Shown one piece after another: positions 1 to 7,247 of a stretch of DNA of 14,351 bases. The translations under genes were made by a program, and so were the position numbers. Every line of letters begins with the position of its first letter. The stretch's first letter is position 1. The notes below the pieces were generated by a model. It saw nothing but the letters and a program-made list of their open reading frames with translations. It was not told the DNA's origin and made no database searches. Source of the DNA: an uncultured bacterium (GTDB taxonomy: Bacteria > Pseudomonadota > Gammaproteobacteria > Burkholderiales > Burkholderiaceae_D); the NCBI GenBank assembly GCA_903872555.1, contig CAIQLE010000122.1, forward strand, positions 1 through 14,351, in the 5' to 3' direction.

Positions 1-2
1 CG

Positions 3-464
3 CAGCGTCCTGAACGCTTCGTCATTTTTTGCGATGACTTGTCGTTCGAAGAAGGTGAGAGCGGATACAAAGCCTTGAAGGTCGCGCTTGATGGCAGCAT
101 CTCAGCACAGTCTGACAATGTACTGATCTATGCCACATCGAATCGTCGTCATCTGCTGCCGGAAAAAATGTCCGACAACGAAGGCTACCGGCATGTGGAT
201 GATGGTGATCTGCATCCCGGCGAAACAGTGGAAGAAAAAATTTCCCTCTCCGAGCGATTTGGTCTGTGGCTGTCTTTTTATCCTTTCCGTCAGGATGATT
301 ATCTGGACATCGTTCGTCACTGGCTTAAGCATTTTGGGGTCGAGGCAAGCGCCTTTGCTGAGGCCGAACCCGAGGCGCTACGCTGGGCCTTGCAACGTGG
401 TTCACGTTCAGGCCGCATCGCCTGGCAATTTGCGCGCGACTGGGCCGGTAAGCATGCATCCTAA
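3..464 (+). CDS. DUF815 AAA+ ATPase, 3' part (5' end outside window)
   Basis: This is the C-terminal 153 residues of a DUF815-family ATP-binding protein (P-loop AAA-like). The reading frame is open from base 3, so the gene begins before the window. The first visible residues read RPERFVIFCDDLSFEE, a Walker B-like segment with paired acidic residues. About 45 residues later comes LIYATSNRRHLLPE, the sensor segment typical of the family. The Walker A loop must lie upstream and cannot be checked. The protein ends with a basic helix and a TAA. The exact cellular role of the family is not established. It sits 15 bases before the Nudix gene on the same strand, so the two are probably co-transcribed. 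Family assignment is confident; function is not. Confidence 0.9.
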   Translation, partial: QRPERFVIFCDDLSFEEGESGYKALKVALDGSISAQSDNVLIYATSNRRHLLPEKMSDNEGYRHVDDGDLHPGETVEEKISLSERFGLWLSFYPFRQDDYLDIVRHWLKHFGVEASAFAEAEPEALRWALQRGSRSGRIAWQFARDWAGKHAS

Positions 465-479
465 GATCGCTGCCTGTTG

Positions 480-887
480 ATGGATGCCGTCTCAGCCCCG
501 ATTGATGTCGCCGTCGGCATACTGATGAAGCCGAATGGCGATGTCTTGCTGGGATGCCGTCCCGAAGGCAAGCCCTATGCCGGCTATTGGGAATTCCCCG
601 GCGGGAAAGTGGAAGCTGGTGAAACTGTGCTGGATGCCCTGAAACGTGAATTCGCCGAAGAGATAGGCGTGCGGATTATTTCTGCCGAACCCTGGTGTGG
701 CGTGGCCCACGTCTATCCGCATGCACATGTGCATCTGCATTTCTATATCAGCCGTGAGTGGGAGGGCGAGCCGCAAAGTCTGGAAGCTCAGGAGCTGGCC
801 TGGCAGGGTGCGGTAGCGGTGGAGCCTGTATTGCCGGCAACCATACCTTTGCTGGAATGGCTGGACAGGCTGCGTTACGAAATCTGA
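480..887 (+). CDS. mutT: MutT-type Nudix hydrolase (8-oxo-dGTP diphosphatase-like)
   Basis: The 135-residue protein is predicted to hydrolyse nucleoside diphosphate derivatives, most likely oxidised purine nucleotides such as 8-oxo-dGTP, cleansing the cytoplasmic pool. A full Nudix box (G-x5-E-x7-R-E-x2-E-E-x-G-V) spans residues 42-64, starting in GGKVEAGE and ending REFAEEIGV. It is preceded by the usual YWEFPGG segment. Length suits single-domain MutT enzymes. The ATG at 480 is chosen; a TTG at 477 directly before it would add one residue, and no strong ribosome binding site separates them. It follows the DUF815 gene by 15 bases. Substrate specificity cannot be read from the sequence, so MutT is the likely rather than proven role. 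Confidence 0.9.
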   Translation: MDAVSAPIDVAVGILMKPNGDVLLGCRPEGKPYAGYWEFPGGKVEAGETVLDALKREFAEEIGVRIISAEPWCGVAHVYPHAHVHLHFYISREWEGEPQSLEAQELAWQGAVAVEPVLPATIPLLEWLDRLRYEI

Positions 888-912
888 TGAGTCGACACGG
901 CCGTTTTCCACA

Positions 913-941
913 TTGCCAAAAGTAGTTCATTGAACTACTAT
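913..941 (+). promoter_or_regulatory. Promoter with palindromic operator for the BrnT/XRE pair
   Basis: A sigma70-like promoter is visible: -35 TTGCCA at 913-918, a 17-base spacer, and -10 TACTAT at 936-941. Between and partly over these lies a perfect inverted repeat with 9-base arms (AGTAGTTCA at 921-929, TGAACTACT at 931-939) around one central base. The position fits autorepression by the HTH antitoxin, alone or with the toxin; this is inferred from how such modules usually work. Transcription would be expected to begin near 947-948, which is the toxin start codon itself. Confidence 0.7.
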
Positions 942-946
942 GATGC

Positions 947-1228
947 ATGGACTTTGAATGGGATGCGGCCAAAAGTGATGCCTGCTTCAGGGATCGCGGC
1001 TTTGATTTCACTTATGTTTTTCGGGCTTTTTTTGATGAAAATCGCCTGATCAGACAAGACCACCGCTGGGACTATGGCGAAGAACGTTATCAATTATTAG
1101 GTGCCATAGAAGAACGGATTTTTTTTGTGGTCTATACCATTCGGGGTTCTGTTATCCGCGTCATTTCCGCGAGAAAAGCCAACAGCAGAGAGGCAAAGGA
1201 ATATGAAGACAGTACGCGTGAAAATTGA
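947..1228 (+). CDS. brnT: BrnT-family ribonuclease toxin
   Basis: The 93-residue protein matches the BrnT family, RelE-fold endoribonuclease toxins of type II toxin-antitoxin systems. Family signatures are the N-terminal FEWDAAKSDACFRDRGFDF, the central GEERYQLLGAI, and the C-terminal VIRVISARKANSREAKEYE. The ATG at 947 gives the family's standard MDFEWD start. No Shine-Dalgarno sequence lies before it, and the predicted transcription start falls on or beside the ATG, so the message may be leaderless. The gene overlaps the downstream antitoxin by 26 bases in another frame. The module sits between convergent mutT and yacG. Activity is inferred from the family. Confidence 0.9.
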   Translation: MDFEWDAAKSDACFRDRGFDFTYVFRAFFDENRLIRQDHRWDYGEERYQLLGAIEERIFFVVYTIRGSVIRVISARKANSREAKEYEDSTREN

Positions 1229-1538
1229 TTTGAAAGATCTGACGCAGCTTCCTAAAGGCCGGATCAATCGCAAACAATTGGATGCAACAACGGAGATTGA
1301 ACTGGCATCTCAGCAGGCATCAGATGATGCCGAGGCCATGCAAGATGCTGCCAAATTTGCGCGTCGCGTGCGCAAGCGACTTGGGTTGACTCAGGAAGAA
1401 TTTTCACTGCGCATCGAAGTCCCTCTCAACACGATACGCAATTGGGAGCAGGGCAAACGTTGCCCTACAGGGGCTGCCAAAGCGCTGCTGAAGGTGTTGG
1501 ACAAATCGCCGGAGTCAGCATTGCTGGCGTTGGGCTAA
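1203..1538 (+). CDS. XRE-family HTH antitoxin paired with BrnT
   Basis: The 111-residue protein has a C-terminal helix-turn-helix of the XRE type (about residues 54-100: ARRVRKRLGLTQEEF, then IRNWEQGKRCPTGAAKALLKVL). The N-terminal 50 residues are polar and probably contact the toxin. The ATG at 1203 is preferred because GAGAGG lies 9 bases upstream and because the pair then overlaps by 26 bases, allowing translational coupling. An upstream in-frame extension would run through most of the second half of brnT and is unlikely. The HTH resembles NadS/HigA-like antitoxins rather than the ribbon-helix-helix BrnA usually paired with BrnT. It likely binds the palindrome at 921-939. It ends 9 bases before the convergent yacG stop. 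Confidence 0.85.
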   Translation: MKTVRVKIDLKDLTQLPKGRINRKQLDATTEIELASQQASDDAEAMQDAAKFARRVRKRLGLTQEEFSLRIEVPLNTIRNWEQGKRCPTGAAKALLKVLDKSPESALLALG

Positions 1539-1547
1539 AACGGGTAA

Positions 1548-1733
1548 TCAATGTCCCTGATCTTCAAGGTCAGGGTCATCCACCGGTATCGCTCCGGGAA
1601 TCACATATTTTTCTTCGGCCCAGGCGCCGAGATCAATTTGCTTGCACCGTTCTGAACAAAAGGGACGGAATTTATTGCTCTCTACCCATTCCACTTTCTT
1701 GCTACAGGTTGGGCAATCGACGATGGCAGCCAT
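1548..1733 (-). CDS. yacG: DNA gyrase inhibitor YacG (zinc-binding)
   Basis: The 61-residue protein has four cysteines at C7, C10, C26 and C30 (CPTC, then FCSERC), matching the zinc site of YacG. It is followed by the family's signature [16 protein letters not shown]. coli YacG binds the GyrB subunit and inhibits gyrase; the same role is inferred here. The start is ATG with only a weak ribosome binding site. The gene lies 11 bases after zapD and is the last of the long minus-strand run. The tail after IPG is short and acidic, as in other betaproteobacteria. Confidence 0.95.
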   Translation of the reverse strand: MAAIVDCPTCSKKVEWVESNKFRPFCSERCKQIDLGAWAEEKYVIPGAIPVDDPDLEDQGH

Positions 1734-1744
1734 AGGTGTCGTGA

Positions 1745-2500
1745 TCAGAAATTACAGAGCGTCAGCTCAAACGGCACATCGCCTTCGAAAGGCTTGGGTT
1801 TGAGGTCGCCGCCCTGACTGGTGAAGCGTATCCACAGCACATACTTGTTGGCAGAAATCTCGGGAATGGCGCACAGCTTTTCATCCAGATGTACACGCAG
1901 CATCTGATAGGTGCGGCCCTGCAGCATTTGCTGATAGCTGCCGGCTGTGGCGACAATTTTGCTGGCGCGACCTGACTCACGCAAGAGACGCAGCACAATA
2001 TTAATGGCACCGAACATGGGCTCCAGCGGTGCGAACCAGCCACTGATATCGCTGCGTCTTTGTGCTGCCGGCTGTTGCTGCCAGGCGTGATAAGAAGGGA
2101 GATCGAACTCACAGGCGCCACCGGGGATGATGGTGCGGCCGCGTATGCTCATGAGCCATTCATTGTCGCGTATGTGCTGGCCGGTCTTGCCCTGAATCGA
2201 GATCAGCGCACTGCTGGTTTTTTCTATCTCGGACAAGATGGCGTCGAGACTGGCAGCTTCGACATTCGGATTCGATTTGAAGCCATTCAGCGTTTGCTTC
2301 TGACGTTCTAATTCTTGCAACAATTCAGACTTGAGGTCAGCGCGGCCAGCCACTTCAAGCATTTCATAAATGGTGGCGAGTGCGACGTGATGCTGCAGCG
2401 GATGATCCTGCTGTATGAAGAAGCGGAACTTCTCGTAGAGGTCCTCGAGCCTTAGCAGGGTGCGAATACGCTCATTGAACGGGTATTCGTAAACGATCAA
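1745..2500 (-). CDS. zapD: Cell division protein ZapD
   Basis: The 251-residue protein is ZapD (formerly YacF/DUF1342), a cytoplasmic protein that cross-links FtsZ filaments and stabilises the Z ring. The N-terminus [21 protein letters not shown] and the C-terminal [28 protein letters not shown] are typical of the family, and the length is normal. The start codon is TTG: in-frame codons upstream reach a stop after seven codons without an ATG, and the family sequence begins exactly here. A GGGGA lies about 9 bases upstream. It is 90 bases from coaE and 11 from yacG, the usual order in this group. Confidence 0.94.
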   Translation of the reverse strand: MIVYEYPFNERIRTLLRLEDLYEKFRFFIQQDHPLQHHVALATIYEMLEVAGRADLKSELLQELERQKQTLNGFKSNPNVEAASLDAILSEIEKTSSALISIQGKTGQHIRDNEWLMSIRGRTIIPGGACEFDLPSYHAWQQQPAAQRRSDISGWFAPLEPMFGAINIVLRLLRESGRASKIVATAGSYQQMLQGRTYQMLRVHLDEKLCAIPEISANKYVLWIRFTSQGGDLKPKPFEGDVPFELTLCNF

Positions 2501-2590
2501 GGCAGGAGTCCCCAGAAATTAGTTAGAAATTATTCCCCGAATTCTGACCCAAGCCGCCGGAAAATACAAACATCTACTGACTATTAACGC

Positions 2591-3208
2591 TTATTTTTTT
2601 GCAGCCAGTGCCAGATAGGTCTGATGTAGGCGCTCGACTGCTTCTTTGATACTGTTTTTGTCCTTGTCATTGACGATCACATCGTCAGCAGCAGCCAGCC
2701 TTTCGCTGCGGCCCGCCTGACTCGCCATGATGGCCTGCACTTGTATCGCTGACAGTGAGTTACGGCGCATCACCCGTTCGACTTGCAGGGATTCAGGGCA
2801 ATCCACCACCAGCACCCTGTCCACACGCTCTTGCCAGCGCCCCGATTCCACCAGCAAAGGCACCACAAAGATCAGATAGTCCCCGACCGCTGCCTGAGCG
2901 GCCAGCATGGATTGTTGTCCTATCAGGGGATGCAGGATAGATTCAAGCTGATGTCGTGCGCTGATATCTGAAAATACCAGCTCGCGCATGGCGGCGCGAT
3001 TGAGCGCACCTTCCGGTGTTAAATAAGCATCGCCAAAGGCTTCGCGCAGGGCAGGAATGGCCACGCCACCGGGTGTGGTGAGTGAATGAGCAATGGCATC
3101 CGTATCAATTACGGAAGCACCCAGCTGCGCGAACAAATCCGCCACCATGGACTTGCCGCTGCCTATGCCACCCGTCAGCCCTATGGAAAATGTAGTCAGT
3201 TTCGCCAT
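2591..3208 (-). CDS. coaE: Dephospho-CoA kinase
   Basis: The 205-residue enzyme phosphorylates dephospho-CoA with ATP in the last step of coenzyme A synthesis. The P-loop GGIGSGKS is at residues 13-20, followed by the family's VIDTDAIAH segment. The LIGQQ and FVVPLLVESGRW segments and the VDCPESLQVERVMRR segment (lid region) also match. Length is standard. The ATG lies 8 bases after the pilD stop. Its fusion to the pil run is the common arrangement in proteobacteria, where coaE follows the prepilin peptidase gene. Confidence 0.96.
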   Translation of the reverse strand: MAKLTTFSIGLTGGIGSGKSMVADLFAQLGASVIDTDAIAHSLTTPGGVAIPALREAFGDAYLTPEGALNRAAMRELVFSDISARHQLESILHPLIGQQSMLAAQAAVGDYLIFVVPLLVESGRWQERVDRVLVVDCPESLQVERVMRRNSLSAIQVQAIMASQAGRSERLAAADDVIVNDKDKNSIKEAVERLHQTYLALAAKK

Positions 3209-3215
3209 CTTGCTA

Positions 3216-4091
3216 TCAGAATCCTCGTCTTAACCAGAGATCCATCACCGTCTGGCCATAGAGTAAAGCCAACAGACCGGCGACAGCAAGGAAAGGGCCA
3301 AAAGGTATGGGCTTGTCGCGTTCATGACCGCGCACCAGCATCAGGAACAGACCGACCACGGCACCTGTGGCCGATGAAAACAGCACAATCAGTGGCAGCA
3401 TCATCCAGCCGAGCCAGGCGCCCAGTGCTGCCAGTAATTTGAAGTCGCCATAGCCTATGCCGTCCTTGCCCGTGATGAGCTTAAATGCCCAGTACACCAG
3501 CCACAGCATCAGATAACCTGCAGCCGCGCCAATCACGGCTTCATCCAGCGGCACGAAACCACCGACGAGATTGACCAGCAAGCCCAGCCACATTAGGGGC
3601 AGCGTGAGGTCATCGGGCAGCATTTGTATATCCATGTCGATGAAAGTCATCGCCAGCAGCATCCACACCATCACCAGTGCTGCGATACCGGTGAAGCCAC
3701 TGCCTAATACCCAGATGACCCAGCCAGGCAAGGCTGCCGACAGTATTTCAACCATGGGGTAGCGCAAGGAGATGGGTGCGCGGCAATGGCGGCAACGTCC
3801 GTGCAGCCACAGGTAACTGATGACGGGAATATTTTCCATGACCGTCAGCTGATGGCCGCAGGAAGGGCAGGCAGAGCGCGGCATGATCAGGTTGTAGCGT
3901 TCCGAGTGCGGTGGCGCTTCATCTCTTTCGAGCGCGATGAAGTTGTCGGTCTCCCGTTGCAGCATGACAGGCATGCGCACAATCACCACATTCAGAAAGC
4001 TGCCAACGATCAGGCCCAGCACCGCCCAGCCAACGGCGGCCAGAACGATGCCCGGCGGCGCATCTAACAGCGGCATCAAAAATTCCATCAT
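3216..4091 (-). CDS. pilD: Type IV prepilin peptidase / N-methyltransferase PilD
   Basis: This inner-membrane aspartic protease cleaves the leader of type IV prepilins and methylates the new N-terminus. It has the full two-domain form: the cytoplasmic N-terminal loop carries two CxxC pairs (C75, C78, C100, C103 for the ATG at 4091), as in bifunctional enzymes. The catalytic aspartate regions are FIDMDIQMLPDDLTLP near residue 152 and GYGDFKLLAALGAWLG further on. Several hydrophobic segments are visible. The ATG at 4091 shares its A with the pilC TGA (TGATG), suggesting translational coupling; a second ATG follows directly. About 291 residues, normal for the family. Confidence 0.95.
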   Translation of the reverse strand: MMEFLMPLLDAPPGIVLAAVGWAVLGLIVGSFLNVVIVRMPVMLQRETDNFIALERDEAPPHSERYNLIMPRSACPSCGHQLTVMENIPVISYLWLHGRCRHCRAPISLRYPMVEILSAALPGWVIWVLGSGFTGIAALVMVWMLLAMTFIDMDIQMLPDDLTLPLMWLGLLVNLVGGFVPLDEAVIGAAAGYLMLWLVYWAFKLITGKDGIGYGDFKLLAALGAWLGWMMLPLIVLFSSATGAVVGLFLMLVRGHERDKPIPFGPFLAVAGLLALLYGQTVMDLWLRRGF

Positions 4092-5314
4092 CAAACCACC
4101 GAACCTAGTTTAAAAATTGGCAGGTACATGGCAATCACCAGACCACCGATCAACACGCCCAGTATCACCATGATGATGGGCTCCATCAGCGAAGATAAAG
4201 AAGCCACAGCAGCATCAACTTCATCTTCGTAAAATTCGGCGACCTTGCGCAGCATATCGTCCAACGCTCCCGACTCTTCACCTATGGCCACCATTTGCGT
4301 GACCATGGAGGGAAAGACCTGCGTCTGCTGCATCGCCGTCGTCAGGCTGGTGCCACTCTTGACGGCCGAGCTGATGCGCTGCGTTGCCTCATGGTACACC
4401 GCATTACCGGCAGCTCCGCCCACGGAGTCGAGTGATTCTACCAAGGGCACGCCGGCGGTAAACATGGTGGCCAGCGTACGGGTCCAGCGGGCGATGGTGG
4501 CCTTGCGTATCACTTCACCGAAGACAGGTAATTTCAGCATTAGCCGGTCAGTCATCGCCTGCAGACGCGGAGAACGCTTCCAGCTGCGTATGAAGAGCGT
4601 AGTACCGATCGCCAGACTGCCAAACAGCAGATGCCAGTATTCAACGAAACGATCGGAGATCCAGATCACAAACAAAGTGGGCAGTGGCAGTTCTGCGCCA
4701 AAGCTTTCAAAGACGCTTTTAAATGAAGGCACGACCCAGATCATGATGACGGCCGTGACGATGATTGCTACAGCGATTACCGCCGCCGGATAAACCAGCG
4801 CTGAACGTATCTTGCCGCGCACAGAGAGTGTTTTTTCTTTGTAAGTCGCCAGCCGCGCCAGCAAATCATCCAGAATGCCTGCCTGTTCACCTGCAGCCAC
4901 CAGATGACAGAACAGCGCATCAAAATATTGCGGATAGCGGCGAAAAGCCTGCGAGAGACTGGTGCCTGTTTCAACATCAGCACGCAAATCAAGCAAGAGC
5001 CGGGTCGCAGAAGGATTGGCATGACCACGGGCGACAATATCAAAAGACTGCAACAGTGGTACGCCTGCTTTCAGCATGGTGGAGAGCTGGCGCGTAAAAA
5101 TGCAGATGTCTTTCTCTGTAATTTTTTTTCCGCGTGGGATAGATTTTTTTTTAACCCGTGTGAGCACCACCCCCTGACGCCGCAGGACTACCCCGACCCC
5201 GGCGGCATTCGAGGCACGTAACTCCCCCTGAACCACACGACCGGTTTTGTCTTTGCCTTCCCAAGCAAATAAAAATTCAGATTTGTTTGAAGTTGTGGCG
5301 CTGGCTGTGTACAT
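4091..5314 (-). CDS. pilC: Type IV pilus inner-membrane platform protein PilC
   Basis: PilC is the membrane platform on which the PilB ATPase drives pilus assembly. The 407-residue protein has the duplicated T2SS-F domain: the first with FTRQLSTMLKAGVPLLQSF and GEQAGILDDLL, the second with RWTRTLATMFTAGVPLVESL and GEESGALDDML. Hydrophobic segments lie at about residues 175-195, 225-245 and near the C-terminus (PIIMVILGVLIGGLVIAMY). The ATG at 5314 is chosen because AGGGAG lies 7 bases upstream; a TTG directly before it adds one residue. It is 57 bases after pilB and overlaps pilD by one base. Confidence 0.95.
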   Translation of the reverse strand: MYTASATTSNKSEFLFAWEGKDKTGRVVQGELRASNAAGVGVVLRRQGVVLTRVKKKSIPRGKKITEKDICIFTRQLSTMLKAGVPLLQSFDIVARGHANPSATRLLLDLRADVETGTSLSQAFRRYPQYFDALFCHLVAAGEQAGILDDLLARLATYKEKTLSVRGKIRSALVYPAAVIAVAIIVTAVIMIWVVPSFKSVFESFGAELPLPTLFVIWISDRFVEYWHLLFGSLAIGTTLFIRSWKRSPRLQAMTDRLMLKLPVFGEVIRKATIARWTRTLATMFTAGVPLVESLDSVGGAAGNAVYHEATQRISSAVKSGTSLTTAMQQTQVFPSMVTQMVAIGEESGALDDMLRKVAEFYEDEVDAAVASLSSLMEPIIMVILGVLIGGLVIAMYLPIFKLGSVV

Positions 5315-5371
5315 CAAAAAGCTCCCTGTTGGATTACGCTATGTGGTTGGAAGGGATGTATTGCAGTCGCA

Positions 5372-7090
5372 TCACAGATTGGTACATCCTAAAATTTCCT
5401 CCAGACTGGTCAGACCCTGCTTCACCTTCAGCAGCCCTGATTCACGCAAGCTGCGCACACCTTCCAGTCTGGCCTGAGCTTCAATTTCAAGCGCTGTTCC
5501 GTGCGCGAGAATAATGGCTTCAATCGCTTCGGATAAGGGCATCACCTGATACACCCCAAGACGTCCTTTATAGCCACTGCCGCCGCAACGCTCGCAGGCG
5601 CCGGGACGATACAGCGTCCAGCCATCTACCTCGGTTTCTTTGAATCCTGCATCGATCAGCGTGTCCACATTCAGATCTACCGCCTGCTTACAGACACACA
5701 GACGGCGCGCCAGTCTTTGCGCCGTAATCAGATTCACGGCAGAGGCAATATTGAATGGCGCAACGCCCATATTCAGTAAACGGGTCAGCGTGGAAGGCGC
5801 GTCATTCGTATGCAAAGTAGAGAAAACCATGTGGCCGGTCTGAGCGGCTTTGATGGCGATGTCGGCTGTTTCCAGATCGCGGATTTCACCCACCATCAGT
5901 ATGTCCGGGTCTTGTCGCAAGAAAGCACGTAAGGCGACCGGAAACGTCAGGCCTGCACGATCATTGATATTGACTTGATTGATGCCCGGCAGATTGATCT
6001 CAGCCGGGTCTTCGGCCGTGGCGATATTAATGCCGGGCTTGTTGAGCAGATTCAGACAAGTGTAGAGCGACACAGTCTTTCCTGAACCTGTAGGGCCGGT
6101 TACCAGAACCATGCCATAGGGTCTGTGTATCGCATCAAGCAATACGGCTTTTTGGTCCGGTTCATAGCCCAGCGCATCTATGCCCAGCTGTGCCTGACTG
6201 CCATCCAGAATGCGCATGACAATTTTTTCGCCGAACAAGGTAGGCAATGTCGATACACGAAAATCAATGCTGCGGGTAGCTGATACAGCCAGTTTCATAC
6301 GTCCGTCCTGCGGCACGCGTTTCTCGGAAATGTCGAGACGAGAAATCACCTTAATGCGCGAAGCGAGTTTTTCCTTAATAGCCAGCGGTGGCTGCGCGAC
6401 TTCACGCAAAGCACCGTCCACCCGAAACCGTATCCGGTAAAACTTTTCAAAGGGTTCGAAGTGCAAGTCAGATGCGCCCTGATTGATGGCATCCGTCAGT
6501 ATCTTTTGCAGGAAACGCACCACCGGCGCATCATCGATTTCACTGGTGCTGGCATCGCTGCTGCCTGAATTACTGGAGTCATCGATCAGAGCAACGCTGT
6601 CAAGATCATCACCAATCAGTTCGGACAGATTTTGCGCTGCACTTTGCGATAGCCTCGCGATCAGATCAAGTAATTGCGGCTGTGAGACAACGATAGGGTC
6701 GACAGATAAACCGGTCTGAAACTTGACCTGATCGAGTGCCTGTGTGTTGGTAGGGTCGGCGATCGCTACGCTGATTTTGTTGGCGCGGCGCGCCAGTACG
6801 ATCACGCGCTGGCTTTGCATCAGTCGGTCATCAATAACCTTGCTAGGCAGGGATTGCGTGTTCACTGTGCTCAGATCGAGCAAGGGATAACCAAAAGTCT
6901 GAGAGCAGAATTGCGCCACAGCTTGTGCTTCCATGGTTCCGCTTTTGATCAGCGCATCAATGAAGGAAGATTTGTCAGACAGACTGCTGCGCTGAATGGT
7001 ATCGATTTGCTGCGCGCTCAGCAGATTGGCCTGCAGCAGTGCGCGGGCAAGGCCTGAGAGTGGTGCTTGGGGCGCGATGGATGTGGACAT
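5372..7090 (-). CDS. pilB: Type IV pilus assembly ATPase PilB
   Basis: The 572-residue cytoplasmic ATPase powers pilus extension. The N-terminal T2SSE/MshE-N region covers roughly residues 10-150. The core has Walker A GPTGSGKT at 332-339, the Asp box around TAEDPAEINLPG, Walker B ILMVGEIRDLETAD, and the His box GHMVFSTLHTNDAPSTLTRL. A C-terminal cysteine cluster has C465 and C467 (RLCVCK) and C499 and C502 (CERC), fitting the zinc site of extension ATPases, though the first pair is spaced CxC. An acidic, serine-rich linker lies near residues 160-185. The ATG has GAGG four bases upstream. It heads the pilB-pilC-pilD order; no pilA is in the window. Confidence 0.96.
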   Translation of the reverse strand: MSTSIAPQAPLSGLARALLQANLLSAQQIDTIQRSSLSDKSSFIDALIKSGTMEAQAVAQFCSQTFGYPLLDLSTVNTQSLPSKVIDDRLMQSQRVIVLARRANKISVAIADPTNTQALDQVKFQTGLSVDPIVVSQPQLLDLIARLSQSAAQNLSELIGDDLDSVALIDDSSNSGSSDASTSEIDDAPVVRFLQKILTDAINQGASDLHFEPFEKFYRIRFRVDGALREVAQPPLAIKEKLASRIKVISRLDISEKRVPQDGRMKLAVSATRSIDFRVSTLPTLFGEKIVMRILDGSQAQLGIDALGYEPDQKAVLLDAIHRPYGMVLVTGPTGSGKTVSLYTCLNLLNKPGINIATAEDPAEINLPGINQVNINDRAGLTFPVALRAFLRQDPDILMVGEIRDLETADIAIKAAQTGHMVFSTLHTNDAPSTLTRLLNMGVAPFNIASAVNLITAQRLARRLCVCKQAVDLNVDTLIDAGFKETEVDGWTLYRPGACERCGGSGYKGRLGVYQVMPLSEAIEAIILAHGTALEIEAQARLEGVRSLRESGLLKVKQGLTSLEEILGCTNL

Positions 7091-7247
7091 GAAACCTCGC
7101 TGTATAGGCGTGCGCGAGGATCATGAAGCTTGTTGTGAGTGATGCGCCTAATTATGCTGTCAGACGCAGATAGCCTTGGTCATGCGTAGATGTCATTCGG
7201 GTGTAGTGACACCTATGTACAACAGTGCTTGAATTTTAGGCTGCCGT
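7091..7247. other. Intergenic region upstream of pilB
   Basis: These 157 bases between the CorC-like gene and pilB probably hold the pilB promoter on the minus strand. A CATAAT that could act as a -10 is readable on the minus strand, but no convincing -35 lies at the right distance, so no promoter is called. A short inverted repeat, GGTGT and ACACC around four bases, occurs near 7200-7213. No gene is visible. Confidence 0.4.

Noticed and set aside
1125..1202. Longer antitoxin starting at 1125
   Set aside because: The extra residues lie inside brnT in another frame, look non-conserved, and the ATG at 1203 has a proper ribosome site.
1555..1575. CCCTGA / TCAGGG hairpin at the antitoxin-yacG junction as a terminator
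   Set aside because: It lies inside yacG coding sequence, has only six pairs, and no T-run follows on either strand.
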